DNA of 64,000 bases from DUZB01 sp963747555 (GCA_963747555.1 CAVVFZ010000032.1:68712-132711); one strand, 5' to 3'; counted from the stretch's first letter, positions 43,911-53,434 are shown. Notes: a model not told the origin generated them from the letters alone. Numbers and translations: made by a program.

Positions 43911-45188
43911 ATGAAGAAGAACAATCGAATTGTATTGGGGATGGTACTACTACTTTTTTTCTTCATTTTTCCAATCACAGGGGTCTTTGCAGCAGAACCG
44001 ATTCTATTGGGAGCACCGCTCAGCACAGCATACCTTTACGGGTGGGACGCTGAAAGAGCAATCAAGCTGGCCATTGAAGAAATCAACGCGAATGGCGGGG
44101 TCAAGGTGGGCAATGAAATGCGCCCGTTTGCTGTGGACGTCATTGATACGAGGGATCTCGAGCCCGGCGTTCCGGTAAGTGAAGCCCTCATGGCCATAGA
44201 AAAACTGATCCTGGAAAAGCATGTCAAGTTCATCGTGGGCGGTCCTGTCCGTTCTGAAGCCGCCCTGGCCGCCATGCCCCTCCTCTCCAAATACAAAGTC
44301 GTATCCATCCTGACCACGGGCGCCCTGAGCCCCAAGTATCATGCCCTGGTGGAACAGCAGTATGACAAATTCAAGTACTGTTTTCGCATCCACGGGGAAG
44401 CAAAATGGCTCGTCAAAGAAATTCTTACCTGTCTGATGGAAATCAAAGAAAAATATGGACTGGACCGTCTGTTTATCATGGTCCAGGATGTGGCCCATGC
44501 AAGAGCAGCAGGCGCTATCTTAGGTAAACTTGCCGCGCAAAAGGGCTGGGATGTCACGGGGACGGAGATCTACCCCACGGGAACCACGGATTTTTCCATG
44601 GGATTGCTCAAGGCCAAAAAGACCAACAGCGAGGTTTTGTCCATCTGGATGGATATGCCGGAAAGCGCTATCCTGCTTAAGCAATGGTATGATATGAAGA
44701 TCCCGGCCCTGCCGTTCGGGTCCACCCTTGCCGCGGCGGAACAGCCGGGATTCTGGGAAGCCACCAAAGGGAAAGGGCAGTACACCCTCGCCAACGTGGT
44801 CAATGCGGGCAACGCCCCCAGCGAAGCCACCCCGTGGACCATGAAGTTTTATAATGCCTACAAGACCCGCTGGAATGTTGAACCCGAGGGTTTGGGAACC
44901 TCCAGCAGCTATATGGCCGTCTATGTCTTGAAGGACGCCATCGAGCGGGCTGGGTCCCTGGATCCCGACAAGGTGGTCGCCGCGTTGGAAAAAACGGACA
45001 TGATGGGCGTTTACGGCAGAATCCGCTTCACCCCCAAAGGACACCAGATTATCCCCAGCTTCGATCCTAAAGAAGGCGCCGTGGGAACCATTTTTCAGTG
45101 GCAGGACGGAAAACGGGTCGTTGTATTCCCCAAATCAATCGCCAAGGGCGAAATAGAGCTTCCACCCTGGATGAAATCCAAAAAGTAG
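43911..45188 (+). CDS. ABC importer substrate-binding protein
   Basis: A 425-residue periplasmic receptor of the branched-chain amino acid (type I) family. It has a clear signal peptide (basic MKKNNR, hydrophobic core, cleavage near GVFAAEP). The mature protein starts ILLGAPLSTAYLYGWDAERAIKLAIEEINANGG, the Peripla_BP_6 opening. Highly acid- and aromatic-rich. Neighbouring acyl-CoA ligase suggests a carboxylic acid rather than an amino acid as ligand, which is inference. Confidence 0.9.
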   Translation: MKKNNRIVLGMVLLLFFFIFPITGVFAAEPILLGAPLSTAYLYGWDAERAIKLAIEEINANGGVKVGNEMRPFAVDVIDTRDLEPGVPVSEALMAIEKLILEKHVKFIVGGPVRSEAALAAMPLLSKYKVVSILTTGALSPKYHALVEQQYDKFKYCFRIHGEAKWLVKEILTCLMEIKEKYGLDRLFIMVQDVAHARAAGAILGKLAAQKGWDVTGTEIYPTGTTDFSMGLLKAKKTNSEVLSIWMDMPESAILLKQWYDMKIPALPFGSTLAAAEQPGFWEATKGKGQYTLANVVNAGNAPSEATPWTMKFYNAYKTRWNVEPEGLGTSSSYMAVYVLKDAIERAGSLDPDKVVAALEKTDMMGVYGRIRFTPKGHQIIPSFDPKEGAVGTIFQWQDGKRVVVFPKSIAKGEIELPPWMKSKK

Positions 45189-45201
45189 GTTGAAGAAACA
45201 C

Positions 45202-45240
45202 CCCGTCCCCTCTCCCGAAAAAGCGGCTGAGGGGAACGGG
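45202..45240 (+). other. Strong intercistronic hairpin
   Basis: CCCGTCCCCTC (45202-45212) pairs with GAGGGGAACGGG (45229-45240) apart from one bulge, just after the substrate-binding protein stop. No T-run follows. Such hairpins often protect the upstream mRNA so that the receptor is made in excess over the permeases. Confidence 0.7.
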
Positions 45241-45287
45241 TTACATTTCCCTTCTTAATAGCTATCTCTCCATCATCAGGATCTCTT

Positions 45288-46154
45288 ATGGATATTTTGA
45301 TTTACGGCATCATCAACAGCAGTATGCTTGCATTAATGGCCCTGGGGTTCGCGCTGGTCTATGGAACCAGTAGGATACCGAATTTCGCCCACGGCGCCAT
45401 CTATGTCCTGTGCGGTTTTATTACCTGGGTCTTTGTTCGTTCCCTGGCACTGAACTATTTACTGAGCGTCGTTCTTGCGCTCATTCTTACGGGTCTGTTG
45501 GGCGCCCTGATATACCGGTTTGTGCTGATCCGTGTGAGGGGAATGAACATTTCGGAAATCATCGCTTCCTACGCCATCGGACTGGCCATCATCGAGACCC
45601 TGCGCTGGGGTGGTTTCAAGGGGACAACCTACACGTTGCCGGTGATTATCGAAGGGAGCGTGATGATCGGCGGCATCCCGGTGGACTATCAGCGTATCCT
45701 TGTGGTGGTTCTGGGCGTGGCGGTTGTGACGTCCCTGTGGCTTTTCACCCACTACACCCGCATCGGACTGGCCCTGAGGGGAATGGCGCAGGATGAGCGC
45801 GCAGCGCTCATGCTGGGCATAGACTCGGATACCATGGCTGTTGTAGCCATGGCCTTCGGTTGCATGTTGGCCGGGTTTGCCGCCATTGTGATACTGCCTC
45901 TGGGCAATATCGTAGTGGAAAAAGGCTACGATGTGCTCATTCAGGCCATTGCCGTTTGTATCGTCGGAGGATTGGGGAGCTGGATGGGCGCCGTTTTGGC
46001 AGCCTTCATCATAGGATTTGCGCAGATACTCACAACCGTATATCTTGGGCCCCAATTCCAAATGGTGGTGGCCTTCCTGGCTATTATTTTAACGCTGATC
46101 CTGAGACCGTCGGGTCTGTTCGGACAACAGAAAGAACTGGAAGAGAGGGTCTAA
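45288..46154 (+). CDS. ABC importer permease, LivH-like
   Basis: A 288-residue inner-membrane permease of the LivH family with about eight helices: DILIYGIINSSMLALMALGFALVYG, RIPNFAHGAIYVLCGF (the family's NFAHG motif) and VIVGG-type end IVGGLGSWMGAVLAAFIIG. Its stop is one base before the livM-like start. Confidence 0.92.
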   Translation: MDILIYGIINSSMLALMALGFALVYGTSRIPNFAHGAIYVLCGFITWVFVRSLALNYLLSVVLALILTGLLGALIYRFVLIRVRGMNISEIIASYAIGLAIIETLRWGGFKGTTYTLPVIIEGSVMIGGIPVDYQRILVVVLGVAVVTSLWLFTHYTRIGLALRGMAQDERAALMLGIDSDTMAVVAMAFGCMLAGFAAIVILPLGNIVVEKGYDVLIQAIAVCIVGGLGSWMGAVLAAFIIGFAQILTTVYLGPQFQMVVAFLAIILTLILRPSGLFGQQKELEERV

Positions 46155-46155
46155 C

Positions 46156-47169
46156 GTGGATAGAAAACAAAGTCGAAAGGAAAGGATTGATCGCGGCATA
46201 AAGGTGCGAACCGATGGCCTATATGCCCTTATGGGCTGGCAGGAATTGTGCTATCTGACCCTTCCCAGGTTCGTGCTGATTGCCGGATTGCTGGCATTGC
46301 CTCTCATCATGCCGGGCATGTATTGGCCACGGGTTATTACCATTGTATGCATTTACGCCTTGCTGGCACTGAGCTTTGATTTTCTGGCCCATTTCGTGGG
46401 GCTGGTATCTTTGGGCGGCGCCTTCTTCATTGGCACGGGGGGATATATCGCGGCCATCTTGAACACCTCCTTCGGCATGCACCCCATGCTCGCCGTTCCC
46501 ATCGCCACATTTGCCGGCGCTATCATCTGCACCATTTTGCTCCTCCCGTGTCTTCCGCTCAGAGGAGTCTATTTCGCTATCGTCACCCTCATGTACCCTC
46601 TTGTTTTAGCCAGAATTATTGAAGCCCTGGACATTTTTGGAGGAACCGACGGCATTCTGGGTGTTGACAGCTTTCCCAATGCATGGCTCGAGCAGTACTT
46701 TGTTATCATCGTCCTCCTCTTATTCCTGTTTGGCGTCAGAAGGCTGGTAAACCAGGATATCGGACTGGTTTTTCGTGCGGTGAAAGACAATGACCAGGCA
46801 GTACGGGCATCAGGGATGAACGTGAACACCTACAAAGCGGCAGCCGTTTTCATCGCTTCCACCATGGGATGTTTCGGGGGCGCCTGCCTGGTCCACATTT
46901 ACATGTGGGGGGGGATCTCTCTTTTCGCGCTGGATTTTTCCATCCTGCCCATTGCAGCCACCGTCATCGGAGGCGGAGGAACCCTTGTGGGACCTGTCCT
47001 GGGCTGTCTGATTCTGGTCCCCATATCGGAACTCCTACGGGAATTCGGGACCCTTCGAATTGTTTTCTATTCCTTGATTCTGGTTGGTTTTGTCGTTTTT
47101 CGAAGCGAAGGAATCATGGTGTATGGAGAGCAAAAATATCATCAGTTTGAAAGGTGGGTCAAGGTATGA
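46156..47169 (+). CDS. ABC importer permease, LivM-like
   Basis: A 337-residue permease of the LivM family with a longer charged N-terminal tail (DRKQSRKERIDRGIKVRTDG). The core includes YALLALSFDFLAHFVGLVSLGGAFFIG and TVIGGGGTLVGPVLGC. Start codon GTG (46156), tightly spaced after livH; overlaps livG by four bases. Confidence 0.92.
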   Translation: MDRKQSRKERIDRGIKVRTDGLYALMGWQELCYLTLPRFVLIAGLLALPLIMPGMYWPRVITIVCIYALLALSFDFLAHFVGLVSLGGAFFIGTGGYIAAILNTSFGMHPMLAVPIATFAGAIICTILLLPCLPLRGVYFAIVTLMYPLVLARIIEALDIFGGTDGILGVDSFPNAWLEQYFVIIVLLLFLFGVRRLVNQDIGLVFRAVKDNDQAVRASGMNVNTYKAAAVFIASTMGCFGGACLVHIYMWGGISLFALDFSILPIAATVIGGGGTLVGPVLGCLILVPISELLREFGTLRIVFYSLILVGFVVFRSEGIMVYGEQKYHQFERWVKV

Positions 47170-47954
47170 GCGATCAACCGATCCTGAAAATAGAAGAAGT
47201 CACCAAGGCCTTCGGAGGGATACTGGCGCTGAATCGGGTGAGTTTTGAATTGAAGGAAGGGGAAATTTTAGGCATCATCGGCCCCAACGGATCCGGCAAG
47301 ACCACCATCGTCAATTGCATCACCGGCTTCATCAGAGCCACATCCGGAAGAATCTTTTTCAGGGGAAAAGATATCACCGGGCAGCCCCCACATAAGATTG
47401 CCGACATGGGCGTCACCCGCACTTTTCAGATCATGCGGCCCTATTTCAGCCTGCCCGCCTACAAAAACCTGATCATCCCGTTGTTTTCACCCAGGGCCAG
47501 GCGGACAGGAGGATGGAGGGGCGGAGGAAAGCTTGGCGACAGAAACACCGTGGGAATCGATATCCTGGAAGAAATCGGTTTTGAACGGGATTCCTATGTT
47601 CCTTACAAATTGGCTTCCGCCTTGCCCACCGGCTATCTGAAACGACTGGAGCTGGCCCGCTGTCTGGCATTGAAACCTGACGTTATACTCTGCGACGAAG
47701 TGTTTTCCGGCCTCAGCATGAGTGAAATCGCCAGCATGGTGCCGCTGATTGAACGTCTCCAGATGGAAGGAATTTCCATCATTATGATCGAACATCGGTT
47801 GCGGGAGCTATTTCGCGTGGCAAACCGCGTGATGGTCCTGAATTTCGGAGAAAAGCTCGTGGAGGGTTCCGCCGAAGAAGTTATGGCCAATGAACAGGTA
47901 AAGGAAGCCTATTTCGGGTCCGAAGAAGTCGAGGAGGTCATGAGCTATGCTTGA
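47166..47954 (+). CDS. ABC importer ATPase, LivG-like
   Basis: A 262-residue ATPase. Walker A GPNGSGKTT and Walker B VILCDEVFSGLS are present. The usual LSGGQ signature is replaced by LPTGYLKRLELARCL, related to the LPYG form seen in this importer subfamily but with a Tyr-to-Thr change. The start (ATG 47166) overlaps the livM stop. LivG subunits are longer than LivF and carry the long loop after the Walker A strand (SPRARRTGGWRGGGKLGD). Confidence 0.9.
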   Translation: MSDQPILKIEEVTKAFGGILALNRVSFELKEGEILGIIGPNGSGKTTIVNCITGFIRATSGRIFFRGKDITGQPPHKIADMGVTRTFQIMRPYFSLPAYKNLIIPLFSPRARRTGGWRGGGKLGDRNTVGIDILEEIGFERDSYVPYKLASALPTGYLKRLELARCLALKPDVILCDEVFSGLSMSEIASMVPLIERLQMEGISIIMIEHRLRELFRVANRVMVLNFGEKLVEGSAEEVMANEQVKEAYFGSEEVEEVMSYA

Positions 47955-48693
47955 AGCAAAGGGCCTGATGGTATTTTACGAAAATGTGTTGGCTCTCAAC
48001 AATGTGAGCGTCCAGTGCAGCGAAAACCAGATTGTGGGGGTCTTCGGCGCCAACAGCGCCGGCAAATCGACGCTCATGTACGCGCTTTCGGGCATCATGG
48101 AGGACATCCGGAAAAAAGAAGCCATGGCCGGGGGCGAGAGGATTACCATCCTGGGAGAAATCCGCTATCTTGGAAAAGAGATCATGTCCATGAAGCCAAG
48201 CCTTCGCGCCAGAAACGGAATTGTTCTCTGCCCCGAAAGGCGAAGGATTTTCAAGGAGAGCAGCGTACTGGAAAATCTGCGCATCGGCGGGTATCTGGCA
48301 AAGCCGTCCCAGGCCAGAGAAACCATGGATTATGTCTTCACGATTTTCCCTGCCCTTAAGAAACTCAAGAAAAGAACGGGTGGCTTCCTCAGCGGCGGCG
48401 AACAGCAAATGCTTGCCATTGGACGCGCCTTGATGGCCCAGCCGAAACTCTTACTTCTGGACGAACCGCTTTTAGGCCTGAGTCCTCTGATGCAGGCCAT
48501 CCTCATTCGAGGAACCAAAGTGATTCGCGATCAGCGAAAGATCTCCATTATAGTAACAGAACAATATGCCAGACCCGTGATGCCTATCGTCGACTACGCG
48601 TTCATCATTGAAAACGGCGCGGCGGTCATGGAGGGAAGTCGAAATGAATTGATGAGCAATCCGGATATTCGTTCGGCCTATTTCGGTGTTTAG
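47947..48693 (+). CDS. ABC importer ATPase, LivF-like
   Basis: The second ATPase, 248 residues: GANSAGKST (Walker A), LSGGEQQMLAIGRALM (signature), LLLLDEPLLGLSP (Walker B) and VTEQYARPVMPIVDYAFIIENG. Its signature motif is canonical, unlike that of the LivG partner. It overlaps livG by eight bases. Confidence 0.93.
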   Translation: MLEAKGLMVFYENVLALNNVSVQCSENQIVGVFGANSAGKSTLMYALSGIMEDIRKKEAMAGGERITILGEIRYLGKEIMSMKPSLRARNGIVLCPERRRIFKESSVLENLRIGGYLAKPSQARETMDYVFTIFPALKKLKKRTGGFLSGGEQQMLAIGRALMAQPKLLLLDEPLLGLSPLMQAILIRGTKVIRDQRKISIIVTEQYARPVMPIVDYAFIIENGAAVMEGSRNELMSNPDIRSAYFGV

Positions 48694-48849
48694 CACAATA
48701 GGCTTGTGAAGACGTTGGAACGTATCTTATTCGAAAACTTTGGCAGTAATGGAGTCACAAGGTCCTTTTTGCTGCTGCATCTTGGATCACCCTTCACGGA
48801 CCGTGGATAAGATACTTTGGAAGGACATCTCAGGGAGCAAAGGAATACC

Positions 48850-50508
48850 ATGAAGATTGATGAGGTTGCACTGGCAAAAGAGGTCACTTTTACCCGCTTT
48901 GATCGGATGAGCGAACGGTATCCGAACCGGCCGGCCGTGGTCTACTTGGGAACACCGTTCAGCTACTCACGCCTCCGGAATCTAAGCGAACGGTTTGCCG
49001 GCGCCCTGGCGGACATGGGTGTCAAAAAGGGCGACAAGGTCATGATCTATATCTCCAACTGCGTACAGTGGATCATCGGATTTCTTGCCATCCAGAAACT
49101 GGGCGCCGTTCTTGTGCCGGTGGCCCCCATTTACACCTCCTTTGAAATCGAATACATGATCAAAGATTCCGGCGCCGAAACGGTAATCTGCCTGGATACA
49201 AACTTCTGCTATGTAAAAGAGGTAATGGACAAGACCGGGCTGAAAAATGCCATTGTGACCAACCTGGTGGATCTTCTTCCCATGTGGAAACGGTCTCTCG
49301 GAGTCCTGTTCGACAAAATCCCCACAGGCAAGATTGACCGGGACAGCCGGGTCCATTCCTTCAGATCCCTCTTGAAACATTCCCCTCTGACCTCATCGGT
49401 TTCCTTAGATCCCTGGAAAGATTTAGCCTATATCCTCTACACTGGAGGGACTACGGGATTTCCAAAAGGCGTCCCCGGGAATCACATCGGAATGACCTCC
49501 TACGTAAATGATGTCACGGAAGATGTGGCTGCTGGGCATCTCAAAGAAGGAGAGGACGTATATATTGCCGTGAACCCTCTCTTTCACATCATGGCTTTGG
49601 GGCTTTGCATGGCCTTGGGGCTGAACAAGGGAAATGCCGTATTGCTCATGCCGATTCCCCAGGTGGATGCCATCATGAAAACCATCGAACGGGACAAGGC
49701 TCGCTGGTTTTTAGGCGTCCCGGCCCTCTATCGCATGATTCTGGAAAACGACCGCCTGGATTCCTACGATCTCAGCTCTCTGCGTTATTGCTACTGTGGA
49801 GGCGACGTCCTGCCGGCGGAAGTGTTCAACCGATGGAAAGAGCGTTTCGGGATTCCCATCTACCAGGTATACGGATCTACCGAAGCGGGGCATGTGGCTT
49901 ACAGCCGTATCGAAAAGGATCCCAAACCCAATACCATCGGGCTGCCGCTCAGAAGCCGGCAATGCATGGTGGTGGACCCGGACACGCTGGAACCGGTGAA
50001 ACCCGGCGAAACGGGCGAACTCCTCGTCACCTCCCCTTACTCCATGAAGGAATATTGGAACAAGCCGGACGAGACAAAACGCTCCTATATCGATATCAAC
50101 GGCCAAATTTTTTACCGGATGGGAGATTTTGTGAGTGAAGATGAAGACGGCCAGTTGGTGTACATGGAACGATCCGCCGATGTCATCAAACACAAGGGAT
50201 ACCGGGTATCCGCCTCGGAAGTGGAAGCGGTGTTGCAGAATCATCCCACGGTAATTGGAGCCTGTGTTGTGGGCGTTCCCGATAAGAAGGTGGGAGAACG
50301 CATCAAGGCCATTGTGGTCCTGAAAGAGGATGCCAAGGGGGTAGGTGGAACCGATCTGATCAAATGGTGCCGGGAACACCTGGCCTCCTACAAGGTTCCA
50401 GGGTATATCGAATTTCGCGATATGCTGCCGAAAAGCAAGGTGGGCAAACTGCTCCGAAGGGAAATTCGCGATGAAGAGCGAAGGAGACTGACCAAAAATA
50501 AAGTATAA
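48850..50508 (+). CDS. AMP-forming acyl-CoA ligase
   Basis: A 552-residue adenylate-forming ligase from ATG 48850, which follows AAAGGA; a non-ATG upstream start is less likely. Motifs: ILYTGGTTGFPKGV (P-loop), YQVYGSTEAGH, FYRMGDFVSEDEDG, YMERSADVIKHKGYRVSASEVE and the catalytic-lysine end LPKSKVGKLLRRE. It probably activates the acid brought in by the preceding ABC importer. 156 bases separate it from livF, so it may have its own promoter. Substrate unknown. Confidence 0.9.
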   Translation: MKIDEVALAKEVTFTRFDRMSERYPNRPAVVYLGTPFSYSRLRNLSERFAGALADMGVKKGDKVMIYISNCVQWIIGFLAIQKLGAVLVPVAPIYTSFEIEYMIKDSGAETVICLDTNFCYVKEVMDKTGLKNAIVTNLVDLLPMWKRSLGVLFDKIPTGKIDRDSRVHSFRSLLKHSPLTSSVSLDPWKDLAYILYTGGTTGFPKGVPGNHIGMTSYVNDVTEDVAAGHLKEGEDVYIAVNPLFHIMALGLCMALGLNKGNAVLLMPIPQVDAIMKTIERDKARWFLGVPALYRMILENDRLDSYDLSSLRYCYCGGDVLPAEVFNRWKERFGIPIYQVYGSTEAGHVAYSRIEKDPKPNTIGLPLRSRQCMVVDPDTLEPVKPGETGELLVTSPYSMKEYWNKPDETKRSYIDINGQIFYRMGDFVSEDEDGQLVYMERSADVIKHKGYRVSASEVEAVLQNHPTVIGACVVGVPDKKVGERIKAIVVLKEDAKGVGGTDLIKWCREHLASYKVPGYIEFRDMLPKSKVGKLLRREIRDEERRRLTKNKV

Positions 50509-50528
50509 GAGATTCAGAGGACTATATA

Positions 50529-51050
50529 ATGTCAGAGAGCATACTCAGCAACAAACGCCTGTTGGCCGTGGACGACGAACCGGATATCCTGGAGACCCTG
50601 GAAGAACACCTGGAGGATATAGACGGACTGGTTCTGGACAAAGCCTTGAATTATGAGACAGGATATCATCTTATCCGATCCTGGACCTATGACATCGTCA
50701 TTCTGGACATTATGGGTGTGCGCGGATTTGATCTTCTCAACGCCGCAGTAGCCTTAGGGTATCCCGCGGTCATGCTCACGGCCCATGCCCTGACGCCCGA
50801 AGCCCTGCGCAAATCGATTGAATTAGGAGCGAGAGCCTTTCTCCCAAAAGAAAAGATGTCGGATATCGTCTCTTTTCTTGAAGATGTCCTCACCACAAAT
50901 CACCAGAAGGGATGGCGGCGCGTTTTTGATCGTTTAGGAGGATTTTTCTTGAGAACCTTCGGCCCTGAGTGGCAAAAGAATGAAAAGGAATTCTGGGACG
51001 ACGTAATCTCGGGAGAATATAGCCCGGAACCGGTCATCCTCAAGAAATAG
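50529..51050 (+). CDS. Single-domain response regulator
   Basis: A 173-residue receiver protein. Acid pocket VDDEPD, phospho-acceptor D60 in VILDIMGVRGFD, the signalling threonine/alanine MLTAHA and the FLPKEKMSD lysine. No DNA-binding domain follows; a short charged tail (RTFGPEWQKNEKEFWDD) ends the protein. Twenty bases after the acyl-CoA ligase. It may be an alternative target of the upstream kinase. Confidence 0.88.
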   Translation: MSESILSNKRLLAVDDEPDILETLEEHLEDIDGLVLDKALNYETGYHLIRSWTYDIVILDIMGVRGFDLLNAAVALGYPAVMLTAHALTPEALRKSIELGARAFLPKEKMSDIVSFLEDVLTTNHQKGWRRVFDRLGGFFLRTFGPEWQKNEKEFWDDVISGEYSPEPVILKK

Positions 51051-51392
51051 CTTTTTTTCAAAACAGAAAGCATGTTCTCCTGTGAAATTTCCCAACCAGA
51101 TTTTTATCTTCTGCTTTTATCGTGTTCAGCATCGCTATTGGGATCGTCTCCGGTTCTTCCCTTCTTTTCTCTATCCTTCATCTTTTTGAGCGACATCTAC
51201 TCGCAGTTCAGAAAATCTATCATTTAAACTCGATACGTGTTGACAAGTACCCGGTCCTGCTTTTAAGATCGAACAGGAATACAGGAATGGATGCCACAAG
51301 ATGTTTTTTAATCCAGCTGCCAGGCGGTGTAAAGTGATTGGAGTATCCGCAAAGAGAACTGGATTACAGCGAAGGGGAGGCAATAGCAAAGG
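51051..51392. other. Gene-free gap before DUF2333-like gene
   Basis: No gene is supported here. A candidate promoter TTGACA (51240-51245), 17 bases, TTAAGA (51263-51268) points toward the DUF2333-like gene, about 125 bases away. No terminator with a stem was recognised after the receiver gene, only a T-rich run. Confidence 0.4.
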
Positions 51393-52340
51393 ATGAACGA
51401 TAAGCAAAAGGAAAACAAGAAGAAAGGCAAAGGCTTTATCGCAGGCCTTGTCATTCTGGCACTGATCATTTTTTCCCTGATTGTCATGGTCATCAATTCA
51501 AAAAAACCCGACTTTCTTGAATTGGGAAAACAGGAGAGCAAGATCACGGGAGCTCTCTTTATCTGGACTAACCAGGCCCTTATTGAACAGTTCGCCGGAA
51601 ACTGGCTGCCCAACGATCTCTTCTGGCCCACAGTGTTCTTAGACAATATGCCCAATTTTCAGATCGGGGAGCTGGAGGTCGTCCGATATAATGTTCGGGT
51701 GCTGAGGGACAACCTTTCAAGAATGCGAACAACAGACAAACTGGACCCCTGGGCCGAAGGGGCCTTTACAGCCCTTTCAAACGACCCGTACAAGTGGTGG
51801 TTCCCGTCCGCAGAGAAAAGGTGGTGGAAAGCCTATGACGATCTGGAACACTTCTATCAAGGTCTCGCCACCGGAAAATCGAATTTTTATGCCCGGGCGG
51901 ACAACCTCGTCGATCTTCTGAAAGAATATATCTCCCTGATGGGAGGAGTGAATACCAGACTCATCAATGCCCCCAAACGCAAAGAGACGGTCGTCGCGGT
52001 AAACGAAGACGATAAGAAAGGCGCCAAGGAGGTTGATTTGAACATTCCCTGGTATCAAATTGACGACAATTTTTATTATGCCCAGGGTGTGGCGTACGCC
52101 CTTTACGAATCCTTCAAGGCGATACGCGTGGATTTTGCCCCTATTCTGAAAAAAAAGAATTCCACCCTTCTTGTGGACAAGATCATTGAAGGTCTCAAAA
52201 AATGCTATTTTGAACCGCTGGTTGTTTTCAACGGCTCCACCGGAAGTATCTTTGCCAACCATTCCCTCAATCTCTCGGGCATGTTCAATGACGCCAGACA
52301 GAAGATCGATTCCTTGACTATTGCATTAGAAAATGGCTGA
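51393..52340 (+). CDS. DUF2333-like membrane-anchored protein
   Basis: A 315-residue protein. It has a basic lysine-rich head (KENKKKGKG), one membrane helix (about residues 15-34), then a soluble domain with a tryptophan-rich stretch SNDPYKWWFPSAEKRWWKAYDDLEHFY. The pattern resembles DUF2333, a family of unknown function. The family call is by recollection of its motif and is moderately sure. It precedes the hyp genes by 50 bases but is not known to belong with them. Confidence 0.6.
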   Translation: MNDKQKENKKKGKGFIAGLVILALIIFSLIVMVINSKKPDFLELGKQESKITGALFIWTNQALIEQFAGNWLPNDLFWPTVFLDNMPNFQIGELEVVRYNVRVLRDNLSRMRTTDKLDPWAEGAFTALSNDPYKWWFPSAEKRWWKAYDDLEHFYQGLATGKSNFYARADNLVDLLKEYISLMGGVNTRLINAPKRKETVVAVNEDDKKGAKEVDLNIPWYQIDDNFYYAQGVAYALYESFKAIRVDFAPILKKKNSTLLVDKIIEGLKKCYFEPLVVFNGSTGSIFANHSLNLSGMFNDARQKIDSLTIALENG

Positions 52341-52390
52341 TCCAACCGTTTGAAGATAAGAGGAAAACTCTCAAAAGGACGCGCGCCCAA

Positions 52391-52732
52391 ATGCATGAGA
52401 TGTCCATTGCCCAGAGCCTGATCGATATTGTACGTGATGAAATGGGAAAACACGGGGTTACCGTGCTCAAGTCCGTCCGGATTCAAGTCGGTCAACTCTC
52501 CGCCGTTGTTCCTGATTCCCTCTCGTTCTGCTTCGATATAATGACCTCGGGAACCGACCTGGAAGGAGCGAAACTGATGATGGAAGTCATTCCGCTCCGT
52601 GGCGTATGCAAAACCTGTAAAGGGGAGTTCGAAATCAAAGACTACGCTTTTGAATGCCCGCTGTGCGGCAGCAGCAAGATCGACACCATATCGGGTCAGG
52701 AACTTTCTATTGTGGACATGGAAGTGGAATAA
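52391..52732 (+). CDS. hypA: Hydrogenase maturation protein HypA
   Basis: Nickel chaperone for [NiFe]-hydrogenase, 113 residues. It begins MHEMSIAQSLIDIV, with the His-2/Glu-3 nickel site. The zinc site is CKTC...CPLC, near residues 73-76 and 95-98. First gene of hypA-hypB-hypF-hypD. No hydrogenase structural gene is in the window. Confidence 0.96.
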   Translation: MHEMSIAQSLIDIVRDEMGKHGVTVLKSVRIQVGQLSAVVPDSLSFCFDIMTSGTDLEGAKLMMEVIPLRGVCKTCKGEFEIKDYAFECPLCGSSKIDTISGQELSIVDMEVE

Positions 52733-52780
52733 AAAGGAGCTTTCTGCAATTCATTAACAAAATAAAGGGGTTTGTAAATC

Positions 52781-53434
52781 ATGAAGGTATCCGTAGTCAA
52801 GAACATATTAGAGGCAAACGAGCGCATAGCCAGGGAAAACCGGGCGCTGTTCGATGAAAACAACCTGACGGTTTTCAACCTGATGAGTTCGCCGGGCGCC
52901 GGAAAGACGAGTCTGCTGGAGAAAACCATTGATGTTCTGAAAAACGATTTAAGAATAGGCGTTATTGAAGGCGATATCCAGTCCTCTCACGACGCGGACC
53001 GAATCGCCGAAAAGGGGATTCCGGTCGTCCAGATCAATACCGGCGGGGCCTGTCATCTCGACGGCAACATGATCCGGGAGACATTTGCTGAATTTGATTT
53101 CAGCGAACTGGATCTGCTGGTGGTGGAAAATGTCGGAAACCTTGTCTGTCCCGCCGAATTTCAGGTGGGAGAAGACTTTAAGGCGATGATTTTGAGCGTC
53201 ACGGAAGGGGAAGACAAACCGTCCAAGTACCCCCTCATGTTCCGCGAATCCAAGGTCCTCCTCATTAACAAGATCGACCTGATTCCTTATCTGGACTGTT
53301 CTCTCGAAAGTTTTAAAAAGGAGGCCTTGAAAGTAAACCCCGACCTGACGGTTTTTGAAATATCCTGCAAAACGGGAGAGGGTCTGGAAGCCTGGTGCAA
53401 TTGGCTCAGGGAGCAGGTCAAAACCAGGGCATAA
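52781..53434 (+). CDS. hypB: Hydrogenase maturation GTPase HypB
   Basis: GTPase that loads nickel with HypA. 217 residues. P-loop MSSPGAGKTSLLEKT, the metal-site region GGACHLDGNM, LVCPAEFQVGED, and NKIDLIPYLDC. It lacks the histidine-rich N-terminal stretch found in some HypB proteins, so it is a short form with little metal storage capacity. Confidence 0.96.
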   Translation: MKVSVVKNILEANERIARENRALFDENNLTVFNLMSSPGAGKTSLLEKTIDVLKNDLRIGVIEGDIQSSHDADRIAEKGIPVVQINTGGACHLDGNMIRETFAEFDFSELDLLVVENVGNLVCPAEFQVGEDFKAMILSVTEGEDKPSKYPLMFRESKVLLINKIDLIPYLDCSLESFKKEALKVNPDLTVFEISCKTGEGLEAWCNWLREQVKTRA

